Shown here: positions 18,701-26,651 of the stretch, one piece after another | Numbering within the stretch: the stretch's first letter is position 1 | How the letters are laid out: each line of letters opens with the position of its first letter | Notes under the pieces: generated by a model | The model's input: only the letters and a program-made list of their open reading frames with translations | The model's database searches: none | What the model was told of the DNA's origin: nothing | Program-made: the position numbers and the translations under genes | Source: UBA2767 sp965228625 | Lineage (GTDB): Bacteria > Pseudomonadota > Alphaproteobacteria > Rhizobiales > Methyloligellaceae | Length of the DNA: 64,000 bases | NCBI GenBank assembly: GCA_965228625.1 | Contig: OZ245829.1 | Span: 1,302,001-1,366,000 of the forward strand | Direction: 5' to 3'

Positions 18701-21595
18701 AACCGTCCAGTTCACACCGTCCGTGGAATAGGAAAGCGTCCAGTCATCACCGGCCCGCGTCACCTGCAGATAGGGCGCCGTGCCGCCCGGGATTGTCACG
18801 TTGAATTGCGCACTGGAATTGCCGTTCACCGTGAAGGCGCCGAACGCATTCAGGTTCGAACCGTCCGAATAGGTGCCGAGCCGGACCCAGTTCTGCGCAT
18901 CCTGCTCTATCAGAATGCCCTGCATCTGGTACTGTTCCGTCGGCGTCGTCAGGAACCTGGTCTCGAGCTGAAGGTCCGCGTCGGAGACGGTCTGCATCGC
19001 CCGTGCACCGTTGTTCTGATCCCAGATATTGAAGTCGCCGTCCGGCGTCACAAGCTCCAGGAACCCGTCGGTAGCGGTGGTGCCAAGTTGTCCTGATATT
19101 GCGGCCGGACCCTCGATCCGCCAGACCGGGTCCAGCACACCCTGGCTGAAGTCGTCGGACACGGCGTCACTGGAAGCCGGCGGCGCCGACACCGTGACCG
19201 AGACCACGGCCGTGTCCGTCAGGCCGCCATCGGTGACGGTGTAGGTGAAGCTGTCCGGGCCGCTATAGCCGGGATCCGGCGTGTAAGTCAGTGTACCGTC
19301 GCCATTGTCCACCAGCGTGCCATTGGCCGGCTGGCCGAAGCTGTCGAGGCTCAGCGTGTCGCCGTTGGCATCGGTATCATTGCCCAACAGATCCGTGGCC
19401 ACATCGATGGTGAGCACCGTGTCCGTATCCGCGGCGAGCGCGTCATCCTGCGCCACGGGTGCAATGGGCCCAGGCGGCGGAGTCGATACCGTGACCGAGA
19501 CCACGGCCGTATCCGTCAGGCCGCCATCGGTGACGGTGTAGGTGAAGCTGTCCGGACCGCTATAGCCGGGATCCGGCGTGTAAGTCAGTGTACCGTCGCC
19601 ATTGTCCACCAGCGTGCCATTGGCCGGCTGGCCGAAGCTGTCGAGGCTCAGCGTGTCGCCATTGGCATCGGTGTCGTTGCCCAGCAGGTCCGTGGCCACA
19701 TCGATGGTGAGCACCGTGTCCGTATCCGCGGCGAGCGCGTCATCCTGGGCGTCGGGTGCGACGGCCACCGGCGTGATGGTACCGTCCTCATCCACGATCG
19801 GGCTCGCCGTGTTCTCGAAGTAGTCGACCTGCGCCGTGTAGCCCACCGCCTGGCCGGTGTTGCCGGCATAGACCCCGGCGGCCGTGACCGTCAGCGCGTG
19901 GGTGAAGCTCCCCGCAACCGTCCAGTTCACACCGTCCGTGGAATAGGAAAGCGTCCAGTCATCACCGGCCCGCGTCACCTGCAGATAGGGCGCCGTGCCG
20001 CCCGGGATTGTCACGTTGAAGCGCGCACTGGAATTGCCGTTCACCGTGATGGCGCCGAACGCATTCAGGTTCGAACCGTCCGAATAGGTGCCGAGCCGGA
20101 TCCAGTTCTGCGCATCGGCTTCAATCAGAATGCCCTGCATCTGGTACTGTTCCGTCGGCGTGGTCAGGAACCTGGTCTCGAGCTGAAGGTCCGCGTCGGA
20201 GACCGTCTGCATCGCCCGCGCGGCATTGTTCTGATCCCACGCATCGTGATCGCCGTCCGGCGTCACAAGCTCCAGGAACCCGTCGGTAGCGGTGGTGCCA
20301 AGTTGTCCTGATATTGCGGCCGGACCCTCGATCCGCCAGACCGGGTCCAGCACACCCTGGCTGAAGTCGTCGGACACGGCGTCACTGGCAGGCGGCGGCG
20401 CCGACACCGTGACCGAGACCACGGCCGTGTCCGTCAGGCCGCCATCGGTGACGGTGTAGGTGAAGCTGTCCGGGCCGCTGTAGCCGGGATCCGGCGTGTA
20501 AGTCAGTGTACCGTCGCCATTGTCCACCAGCGTGCCATTGGCCGGCTGGCCGAAGCTGTCGAGGCTCAGCGTGTCGCCATTGGCATCGGTGTCGTTGCCC
20601 AGAAGATCCGTGGCCACATCGATGGTGAGCACCGTGTCCGCATCCGCGGCGAGCGCGTCATCCTGCGCCTCAGGCGCAATGGGCCCAGGCGGCGGAGTCG
20701 ATACCGTGACCGAGACCACGGCCGTATCCGTCAGGCCGCCATCGGTGACGGTGTAGGTGAAGCTGTCCGGACCGCTATAGCCGGGATCCGGCGTGTAGCT
20801 CAGCGTGCCGTCGCCATTGTCCACCAGCGTGCCATTGGACGGCTGGCCGAAGCTGTCGAGGCTCAGCGTGTCGCCATTGGCATCGGTGTCGTTGCCCAGA
20901 AGGTCCGTGGCCACATCGATGGTGAGCACCGTGTCCGTGTCCGCAGCGAGCGCGTCATCCTGGGCGTCGGGTGCGACGGCCACCGGCGTGATGGTGCCGT
21001 CCTCATCCACGATCGGGCTCGCCGTGTTCTCGAAGTAGTCGACCTGCGCCGTATAGCCCGCCGCCTGGCCCGTGTTGCCGGCATAGACCCCGGCGGCCGT
21101 GACCGTCAGTGCGTGGGTGAAGCTCCCCGCAACCGTCCAGTTCACACCGTCCGTGGAATAGGAAAGCGTCCAGTCATCGCCGGCCCGCGTCACCTGCAGA
21201 TAGGGCGCCGTGCCGCCCGGAATTGTCACATTGAAGCGCGCACTGGAATTGCCGTTCACCGTGATAGCGCCGAACGCATTCAGGTTCGAACCGTCCGAAT
21301 AGGTGCCGAGCCGGATCCAGTTCTGCGCATCGGCTTCAATCAGAATGCCTTGCAACTGGTACTGTTCCGTCGGCGTGGTCAGGAACCTGGTCTCGAGCTG
21401 AAGGTCAGTGTCGGAGACCGTCTGCATCGCCCGCGCGGCATTGTTCTGATCCCACGCATCGTGATCGCCGTCCGGCGTCACAAGCTCCAGGAACCCGTCG
21501 GTAGCGGAGGTGCCAAGTTGTCCTGATATCGCGGCCGGACCCTCGATCCGCCAGACCGGGTCCAACACACCCTGACTGAAATCGTCGGAATTCAT
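15704..21595 (-). CDS. Giant repeat protein: alternating jelly-roll and cadherin/Ig-like modules with RTX-like C-terminus
   Basis: 1963 residues, probably exported by the type I system encoded upstream on the same strand. Three and a half units of exactly 405 residues each contain one concanavalin-like module of about 195 residues (DDFSQGVLDPVWRIEG..., resembling DUF1349/beta-xylosidase C-terminal domains) and two Big_9/cadherin-like modules with N-D-T-D-A-N-G-D and D-S-F-T-Y-T-V-T-D-G. The count is four jelly-roll and seven Ig-like modules. A unique LamG-like region (about 1512-1825) follows. The tail has G-G-D-G-S-D-T-F-V-F-G-D, an RTX/serralysin-like secretion end, closing with aromatic and hydrophobic residues. 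No N-terminal signal peptide is seen. Likely a carbohydrate-binding matrix protein or adhesin. Confidence 0.88.
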   Translation of the reverse strand: MNSDDFSQGVLDPVWRIEGPAAISGQLGTSATDGFLELVTPDGDHDAWDQNNAARAMQTVSDTDLQLETRFLTTPTEQYQLQGILIEADAQNWIRLGTYSDGSNLNAFGAITVNGNSSARFNVTIPGGTAPYLQVTRAGDDWTLSYSTDGVNWTVAGSFTHALTVTAAGVYAGNTGQAAGYTAQVDYFENTASPIVDEDGTITPVAVAPDAQDDALAADTDTVLTIDVATDLLGNDTDANGDTLSLDSFGQPSNGTLVDNGDGTLSYTPDPGYSGPDSFTYTVTDGGLTDTAVVSVTVSTPPPGPIAPEAQDDALAADADTVLTIDVATDLLGNDTDANGDTLSLDSFGQPANGTLVDNGDGTLTYTPDPGYSGPDSFTYTVTDGGLTDTAVVSVTVSAPPPASDAVSDDFSQGVLDPVWRIEGPAAISGQLGTTATDGFLELVTPDGDHDAWDQNNAARAMQTVSDADLQLETRFLTTPTEQYQMQGILIEADAQNWIRLGTYSDGSNLNAFGAITVNGNSSARFNVTIPGGTAPYLQVTRAGDDWTLSYSTDGVNWTVAGSFTHALTVTAAGVYAGNTGQAVGYTAQVDYFENTASPIVDEDGTITPVAVAPDAQDDALAADTDTVLTIDVATDLLGNDTDANGDTLSLDSFGQPANGTLVDNGDGTLTYTPDPGYSGPDSFTYTVTDGGLTDTAVVSVTVSTPPPGPIAPVAQDDALAADTDTVLTIDVATDLLGNDTDANGDTLSLDSFGQPANGTLVDNGDGTLTYTPDPGYSGPDSFTYTVTDGGLTDTAVVSVTVSAPPASSDAVSDDFSQGVLDPVWRIEGPAAISGQLGTTATDGFLELVTPDGDFNIWDQNNGARAMQTVSDADLQLETRFLTTPTEQYQMQGILIEQDAQNWVRLGTYSDGSNLNAFGAFTVNGNSSAQFNVTIPGGTAPYLQVTRAGDDWTLSYSTDGVNWTVAGSFTHALTVTAAGVYAGNTGQAAGYTAQVDYFENTASPIVDEDGTITPVAVAPDAQDDALAADTDTVLTIDVATDLLGNDTDANGDTLSLDSFGQPSNGTLVDNGDGTLSYTPDPGYSGPDSFTYTVTDGGLTDTAVVSVTVSTPPPGPIAPEAQDDALAADTDTVLTIDVATDLLGNDTDANGDTLSLDSFGQPSNGTLVDNGDGTLTYTPDPGYSGPDSFTYTVTDGGLTDTAVVSVTVSAPPPASDAVSDDFSQGVLDPVWRIEGPAATSAQLGTTATEAFLELVTPDGDFNIWDQNNGARAMQTVSDGDLQLETRFLTTPTERYQMQGILIEQDAQNWVRLGTYSDGSNLNAFGAITVNGNSSGEFNVTIPGGTAPYLQVTRAGDDWTLSYSTDGVNWTVAGSFTHALTVTAAGVYAGNTDQAAGYTAQVDYFENTASPIVDEDGTIVPVAVAPNAQDDALATDADMALNIDVATDLLGNDTDANGDTLSLDSFGQPSNGTLVDNGDGTLSYTPNAGYNGLDSFTYTVTDGGLTDTAVVTVSVGNPINVWYGTEQTFGAPGVSQEWVNILGNVSGDVASLSYTLNGGASRSLSIGADDRRLQNSGDFNVDISFSELDGSSADDTVRITAILATGEVYTQDVLIDYEAGSTWAADYSIDWNTVTDIQDVGQVVDGLWHIENGGVRTTEIGYDRIITLGDSSWDNYQVDLTMTINQITAGTVRDGSGFGFGMLWGGHTDDPIAGQPLAGYNPIVSPFYNTKQNEFQLHGHPNWTERLDYGDTMFFEEGESYNVTVRVEQTNILDRVYSFKIWEIGTAEPTEWTVQGTDIMTEPVNGSFALIAHHWDITFGNIDVTEIHGQDIVLGDSGNEVIAAVDTGQANPGENEIDVLSGGDGSDTFVFGDANGSYYDDGVAASSGEDDYAFVWDFDETTDSLQLHGSAAEYQLTENHAGLPAGTAIWIDGQGGDADELVAVLNGVTGLTLEDSVFVFTDVFA
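17065..21595 (-). repeat. 1215-bp tandem repeat, three full copies and one partial
   Basis: The marker CTG(G/A)CTGAA before the repeat boundary occurs at 17927, 19142, 20357 and 21572, each exactly 1215 bp (405 codons) apart, so no insertion or deletion separates the copies. Full copies span about 20381-21595, 19166-20380 and 17951-19165; the fourth, with only one Ig-like module, ends near 17065. Copies differ by scattered, mostly synonymous substitutions. Confidence 0.93.
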
Positions 21596-21601
21596 ACGCG
21601 A

Positions 21602-21629
21602 CCGTCCCTAACAAACCGTCCCTAACAAA
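21602..21629 (-). repeat. Duplicated 14-bp leader element containing the Shine-Dalgarno
   Basis: Two perfect tandem copies of CCGTCCCTAACAAA (plus strand). On the coding (minus) strand each carries AGGGA; the proximal copy lies 9 nt before the ATG at 21595, a normal distance, while the distal copy is 14 nt further back. Confidence 0.75.
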
Positions 21630-21736
21630 CGCTATGCGAACGCTCAGCCGGTTTCGTCGCGAAAAATTGCCGCGTTATGCGCGCCGTCCGGACTTCAACT
21701 TTAGCGCGAACAAACACCAACTGCCAGCACTTTTGA

Positions 21737-21766
21737 GCACCCGTCCCGCGCTATTTCGCACCCGTC
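21737..21766. promoter_or_regulatory. Direct repeats GCACCCGTC spaced two helical turns
   Basis: GCACCCGTC at 21737-21745 and 21758-21766, start to start 21 bp, about 140-170 bp upstream of the repeat-protein start. Spacing on the same DNA face suggests a site for a response regulator or other activator; this is inference. Confidence 0.35.
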
Positions 21767-22087
21767 GCGAATTGTTGTTCAATGGTTGAAAGCTGCCTTT
21801 GAGAAAAGGCTTCATCTGAGGTATTCGCCCCAATGAATTGGGTATCTCCAAAAAAAATGCAATACGAGACAAAATAGATTCCCACATTAATGATATTCAA
21901 TAGATGGCACTTTGAAATATAAATTATGAAGATGACTTAATAATATATTGATTTATATGGAAAAAAGTCCACTCCTTGTTGATCGACGAAATCGATGCTT
22001 ACTTTCCCTCTAATTTACCATAATCTCTCGAATTATGCCTGCACTCGGCGTTTCTCAGACGCACTGGTGACGGTTGCAGACCCCTCC

Positions 22088-23386
22088 TCAACCGTCCCTG
22101 AATGAGTGCACGATGTGATCGGTAATGGGCTTGGTGAGATATGACAGGATTGTTCGTGCACCGGTCTGGACAAAGGCCTCCACAGGCATACCGGGAATGA
22201 GCTCCTTGCCATCGAGCTTGGCAACCTCTTCTTCCGCAAGGGCAAGTCGCGCCTGGTAGTAAGGGATTCCGGTCTGTTGATTGTGCAGGAGATCAGGAGA
22301 GATGTTCACGATTCGCGCTTTCAACTCAGGCGTCGAGCGCTGATCAAGCCCTGTGAAGCGGATTACGGCTTCCTGCGAAGGGGAAAGTTCGTCGATATCA
22401 GTTGGTGAAACCTGGGCCTCGATAATGAGCACATCTTCCCGCGGAACGATGATCATCAGGTCTTCGCTCGCGGCAACCACCCCGCCGACCGTATGAACAG
22501 CAAGCTTATGGACGATGCCGGACCGCGGCGCCCTGATATCGACCCGGCGCAATTGCTCGTCCGCCGCGACCTTCTGTTCCGCGAGCTTGGAAATCTCGGC
22601 ACGGACTGACTGAAGCTGCTCAACGACCTCGGCGCGCATCTCTTCGTCGATCTGCAGAATCTGGATCCGACGCTCCGATATTGCCTGACGGGCCTCCGCG
22701 ATCGATGACACGAGCACCCCATGCTCACCTTCAAGCCGCGCCTTGTCACGCTTCAATGCGGTGATGCGGACCCGCTGCACCAGGCCCTTCTCGTAAAGAG
22801 AGTCGAGGTCGCGAAGCTCCTGTGAAACCAGGTCGATCTCGTGCGCCTTGGCATCCCGCTGCGCCACAAGACCCTTTATCTTCTGTTCGATCTGGCTGAT
22901 CTGCTCGGCCAATTGCGCCTTTCGGCCCTCGCGCGACGTCGCGCGGGCCCCCATGAGCGTGCGCTGGCCGTCAAGCACGGCCGCGACATCGCGCTCCTCT
23001 GCGCGCCCGGCGAGCGCCTCAGGAACAATCAGCGCTGACTGACTGTCCCGTTCGGCCTTTAGCCTGGCTTCTTGAGCCAGAAGCTCATCAAGCCGGGTCG
23101 ATATGATTGTCAGGTTCGCGCGCGGTAACGTATCGTCGAGGCGAACGAGCAGATCTCCCGCCTGGACCGACTCGCCTTCGCGTACGAGAATCTCGCGGAC
23201 AATCCCGCCTTCCTGATGCTGCACGCGTTTGACATTCGTCTCGACGACGACTGTCCCCGGCGCGATCACCGCACCGTGAATTTCCACCAACGCGGCCGCG
23301 CCGCCCAGCCCCCCGATCAGCAACAGCAACAGACCGAAGCCGACAAGCAAATGCCGGCGCAGACTCCCGGTGACGGACTGGGTCAT
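22088..23386 (-). CDS. Type I secretion membrane-fusion (HlyD/PrtE-type) adaptor
   Basis: 432 residues. It bridges the inner-membrane ABC exporter to an outer-membrane TolC-like channel. A single transmembrane helix sits at about residues 12-34 (L-L-V-G-F-G-L-L-L-L-L-I-G-G). The lipoyl-like half motif follows in V-Q-H-Q-E-G-G-I-V-R-E-I-L-V-R-E-G-E-S-V-Q-A-G-D-x-L. Then come a long coiled-coil hairpin (about 95-270) and the second lipoyl half (I-R-A-P-R-S-G-I-V-H-K-L-A-V-H-T), with a C-terminal beta-barrel ending I-P-G-M-P-V-E-A-F-V-Q-T-G-x-R-T. Its ATG overlaps the exporter's stop (ATGA class), so the two are translationally coupled. No outer-membrane TolC gene is in the window. Confidence 0.94.
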   Translation of the reverse strand: MTQSVTGSLRRHLLVGFGLLLLLIGGLGGAAALVEIHGAVIAPGTVVVETNVKRVQHQEGGIVREILVREGESVQAGDLLVRLDDTLPRANLTIISTRLDELLAQEARLKAERDSQSALIVPEALAGRAEERDVAAVLDGQRTLMGARATSREGRKAQLAEQISQIEQKIKGLVAQRDAKAHEIDLVSQELRDLDSLYEKGLVQRVRITALKRDKARLEGEHGVLVSSIAEARQAISERRIQILQIDEEMRAEVVEQLQSVRAEISKLAEQKVAADEQLRRVDIRAPRSGIVHKLAVHTVGGVVAASEDLMIIVPREDVLIIEAQVSPTDIDELSPSQEAVIRFTGLDQRSTPELKARIVNISPDLLHNQQTGIPYYQARLALAEEEVAKLDGKELIPGMPVEAFVQTGARTILSYLTKPITDHIVHSFRDG

Positions 23387-25134
23387 CCCTTCCCCTCGCG
23401 AACGACTTTGAGGCCGGTACGCTTGCGTGCGTCTTTCGAGAGCACCTTGCTCAGCACTTCCTCCTTCGGACCAAGCGCACCAACTTGACCGTCTTTCAGG
23501 AACAACAACTGGTCGACGGCGGATATTGCGCTCGGTCGGTGGGCAATGACGACAACGATACAGCCTTTCGACCGCAAGTCCTGCAAACTCTGCGTGAGCG
23601 CGGCCTCTCCCTCTGCATCGAGATTTGAGTTCGGCTCATCCAGGACGACCAGAAATGGCTCGCCATAAAGCGCGCGAGCGAGTGCAACGCGTTGGCGCTG
23701 TCCCGCCGAAAGCACAGCGCCTCCATCGCCGACCTGCGTATCATAACCCTGATCAAACGCCGTGATCAGATCGTGAGCATTCGCGAGCTTCGCAGCGTTT
23801 ATGACATCTTCCGACCGCCAATCCGGAGAAAACCGCGCGATATTCTCGGCGACCGAGCCCGACAGAAGCTGAACGTCCTGCGGAAGATAGCCAATGGCCC
23901 GGCCCAATCGCTCAGGTTCCCACTGGTCGAGATCGGCGCCATCGAGCTGGATATCGCCTTTCGCCGCAGGCCATACGCCGATAAGCGCCCGTCCCAGAGT
24001 CGACTTGCCCGCACCCGAGGGACCGATGATCCCGAGGGCGGAACCGGCCTCGAGGTCGAAATTGATATTCTGCAGGATCGGTTTCTTTCCGCCAGGCGCC
24101 GTGACGACGAGTTTGGCGACCCCCAGGCGCTTGCTGGGAAGCGCAAGTTCCGTCTCGGGGGTCGTATCGGGCAATCGGCCCAACACCTGCCGCAGGCGTC
24201 TTAGGCCCCGACGCGCCGCCAGCCAACTGCGCCAATGACCCACTGCCTGCTCGATCGGCGCGACCGCGCGCGCGGTGATGATCGAAGCCGCGATCATGAC
24301 ACCCGGCGTGATTGCCTGATGAATGGCGAGATAGGCCCCGACACCCAGGATCGCAGACTGAAGCATGAACCGAAACGTCTTGATCGTGGCCGAGAAAAAC
24401 GCCGCACGGTCCGACGCCTTGCCCTGCAGCGCAAGAAACTGCTCGTTTGCTTGCAACCAACGCGCGCGCAAGCCCTCGAGCATTCCCATTGCAACCACGG
24501 CTTCGGCGTTTGCTCGCGCTCCTTCCACGAACGCGTTTCGGGCCAGCGCGTGGCGCGCGGACTCGCCGAGCGGATTGCGGGTCAGCAAATCGTTCAATCC
24601 GATGAGCACGCACATAATCAGTGCCCCGCCGAGCGCCACAAAGCCGAGAATCGGATGGAACATGAACACCAACGCGATGTAGACCGGCATCCAGGGCATG
24701 TCGAAAAGGGCGGACGGTCCTGGACCCGACAAGAACTGGCGAACGAGGTCGAGGTCGCGCATTGGTTCGAGCCGCTCGCCGCGTCTGCCGCCCAGGAGCG
24801 GTAACGCCACAACGCTCTCGAACGTAACCGCCGACAACCGCTCATCGAGTCTGACTCCGATGCGCGAGAGAATTCGGGAACGCAAGGCCTCGAGAAGACC
24901 GAAAAAACCATAGAGGGCGACGACGATCACCGCCAACGACACCAGCGTCGGCACCGATCGGCTGGTCAACACGCGATCATAGATTTGAAGCATGAACAAC
25001 GGCCCGGTCAGCATCAAAAGATTAATGACCAGACTGAGGAGACCGACACCAACAAGAACAGATCGGCAGGCGCGCAACGCGTCGGCCACAACATGTCCTG
25101 CGCCGTCACTCTTGTTGCGCAAAACCGCCGTCAT
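23383..25134 (-). CDS. Type I secretion ABC transporter, permease-ATPase fusion (PrtD type)
   Basis: 583 residues. An N-terminal six-helix membrane domain (about residues 25-310) is fused to an ABC ATPase. Motifs: Walker A GPSGAGKST, Q-loop Y-L-P-Q-D-V-Q, signature L-S-A-G-Q-R-Q-R, Walker B F-L-V-V-L-D-E-P and H-loop A-H-R-P. It lacks an N-terminal C39 peptidase or C39-like domain, which places it with PrtD/AprD/HasD exporters of RTX proteins having uncleaved C-terminal signals. It is coupled to the adaptor gene. The adjacent repeat protein and the other giant proteins in the window are the natural substrates; that is inference from proximity and RTX tails. Confidence 0.95.
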   Translation of the reverse strand: MTAVLRNKSDGAGHVVADALRACRSVLVGVGLLSLVINLLMLTGPLFMLQIYDRVLTSRSVPTLVSLAVIVVALYGFFGLLEALRSRILSRIGVRLDERLSAVTFESVVALPLLGGRRGERLEPMRDLDLVRQFLSGPGPSALFDMPWMPVYIALVFMFHPILGFVALGGALIMCVLIGLNDLLTRNPLGESARHALARNAFVEGARANAEAVVAMGMLEGLRARWLQANEQFLALQGKASDRAAFFSATIKTFRFMLQSAILGVGAYLAIHQAITPGVMIAASIITARAVAPIEQAVGHWRSWLAARRGLRRLRQVLGRLPDTTPETELALPSKRLGVAKLVVTAPGGKKPILQNINFDLEAGSALGIIGPSGAGKSTLGRALIGVWPAAKGDIQLDGADLDQWEPERLGRAIGYLPQDVQLLSGSVAENIARFSPDWRSEDVINAAKLANAHDLITAFDQGYDTQVGDGGAVLSAGQRQRVALARALYGEPFLVVLDEPNSNLDAEGEAALTQSLQDLRSKGCIVVVIAHRPSAISAVDQLLFLKDGQVGALGPKEEVLSKVLSKDARKRTGLKVVREGKG

Positions 25135-25284
25135 CTTAACGCCTCATCTCACACGCAAGTCGGGCATCTTAGCCCTGCACAGCGACCAACGCCATATTTC
25201 CGCATTTCGTTGTTAACCCGCCCCGGCGCCTTCGCCGGCCAACTGCAAGACTGTTCGGACCGCGAAACCGCCAACGCAGAGGTA

Positions 25285-26184
25285 TCAACCGCCGGGCTTC
25301 TTTGGTTTCGGCGCGAAGAGCTTCCGTCGCCATCTCCCCAAGGCGACGCGCGCACGTCTGAGCGACACGCTGAGAACCATGGCGACGAAGCATACGAGCT
25401 TGGAACCCATACTCAGATCGCCGGATCTGAAGATGGATTTCGCATATTCCAGATAGAGTTTCTGACGAATCGACAGGTTTGACGTGGCCCCCGGGTCAAA
25501 CCAGCGCAAAGCATCTTCCTTGGAGACATTCGCCCGGCGTGACGATCCCTGGTGAATTCTTCTTTGAAACAACGGTGTCCCGTCCAGCCGGACGATCTTC
25601 CCGCGCAGCGACGTCTCGAACATAAGCACGTAGTCCGACCCGACATAGCTGCCGATCAACTGCGTGGTCGCCAACCTTTCACGATCGAACAGGCCGAAAA
25701 TGCTCACGATCAGATTCATCGATTGCAGGATTTGAAACGCCCTCACCGACGCAAACCGTGAAACGGAGTGCATTCTGTCGGTATCCGACCGGAGGTATTC
25801 TCCCCGGTCATCGATGAACTCCGAGGTCGGATAGATGAGAACCGGTCGATCGGTGCAGGACTCGAACGCCCTTACGCAGGTTTCGAGAAATTCCGGACGC
25901 AGCAGGTCGTCATGCGCCGCCCACTTGAAATATTTCCCCGATGCCAGGTCGAAGACGCGGTTGTAGTTGGGAGCGGCCCCGATATTCGACTCCAGCCGCG
26001 TGTACTTGATGCGTTTGTCGCGCCCGGCATAGGACTCGCAAATCTCCTGCGTCGCATCCGTTGAGGCATTGTCCGATATTATGAGTTCGTAGTCGTCGTA
26101 GGTTTGGCTGAGAATTGATTTCAGTGTCGGCTCGAGAAACTCGCCGCCATTGAAAACCGGCAGACCAATGCTGACATTGACCAT
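25285..26184 (-). CDS. Glycosyltransferase family 2
   Basis: 299 residues with the GT-A fold start V-S-I-G-L-P-V-F-N-G-G-E-F-L, then S-I-L-S-Q-T-Y-D-D-Y-E-L-I-I-S-D-N-A-S-T-D, and a D-D metal site in K-W-A-A-H-D-D-L-L-R-P. No transmembrane helix was noticed except a short hydrophobic stretch near residue 270 (L-V-C-F-V-A-M-V-L-S-V-S). It probably transfers a sugar during assembly of the polysaccharide or a glycoprotein. It lies 150 bp upstream of the exporter gene on the same strand. Donor and acceptor are unknown. Confidence 0.9.
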   Translation of the reverse strand: MVNVSIGLPVFNGGEFLEPTLKSILSQTYDDYELIISDNASTDATQEICESYAGRDKRIKYTRLESNIGAAPNYNRVFDLASGKYFKWAAHDDLLRPEFLETCVRAFESCTDRPVLIYPTSEFIDDRGEYLRSDTDRMHSVSRFASVRAFQILQSMNLIVSIFGLFDRERLATTQLIGSYVGSDYVLMFETSLRGKIVRLDGTPLFQRRIHQGSSRRANVSKEDALRWFDPGATSNLSIRQKLYLEYAKSIFRSGDLSMGSKLVCFVAMVLSVSLRRARVALGRWRRKLFAPKPKKPGG

Positions 26185-26651
26185 GCGTCGTTATCCTGAA
26201 ATGCCAACTCCGCTGTGGCTTTGTGCGCCCGTAGCGGGCTCTGATCGACGGCTCGCAACTGACCCTGGAGCGAAAACAAGAACGGTGTCCGCAGGCCTGT
26301 CGGATAGCGACAAGACGGAGCATCTCAAGGTGCGCTTGCGCAACCAGGAAGTTGTCCTTACTCCGGATTTCGCGCCACGTACAACAGCTTAGTTTGCGGC
26401 CGCTCCGATCCCCAAAAGATCGCCCGGCTGCGCGAGAACCAAATTCCAGTCATGGCAGAGTGATACAGTTCTCATGTTCGGGGCCCGCCCGTCGGTTTGA
26501 TGACGGCCGGGTTGCTTTTCTGGTCATCCGCGCCGGCTTGCAATATCATTCCGGCATTCGGTTTCGTCGGTCACGCTTCATTTAACCCGCTAGAACATCC
26601 TGGAATCGCGCTGGTGCAAATATTGTTTGCCAGCCAAGCCGAGTTACGAGA
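26185..26651. other. Divergent intergenic region between two glycosyltransferases
   Basis: 467 bp. Small frames exist (for example 26352-26585), but none has a recognisable product or good ribosome site. Promoters for both flanking genes should be here; I could not assign -10/-35 boxes with confidence. Confidence 0.4.

Larger units (their letters stand above)
21596..22087. other. A+T-rich intergenic region upstream of the repeat protein
   Basis: About 490 bp between the HlyD-like gene's end and the repeat gene's start, both leftward. The part at about 21840-21990 is strongly A+T-rich, unlike the GC-rich coding DNA, and is the most likely promoter zone. It also holds direct repeats at 21602-21629 and 21737-21766. 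No convincing gene was found; the longest minus-strand frame here (21675-21887) has no ribosome site. Confidence 0.5.

Noticed and set aside
17468..19096. 542-codon plus-strand frame across the repeat gene
   Set aside because: It is antisense to the repeat protein, Arg/Val/Gly-rich and itself periodic; long antisense frames are expected in GC-rich repetitive coding DNA.
17065..21595. CRISPR-like array suspected from regular repetition
   Set aside because: The period is 1215 bp and in frame throughout; these are protein modules, not short repeats with spacers.
21675..21887. 70-codon minus-strand frame in the A+T-rich intergenic region
   Set aside because: Located in the presumed promoter/leader of the repeat gene, no ribosome site and no motif.
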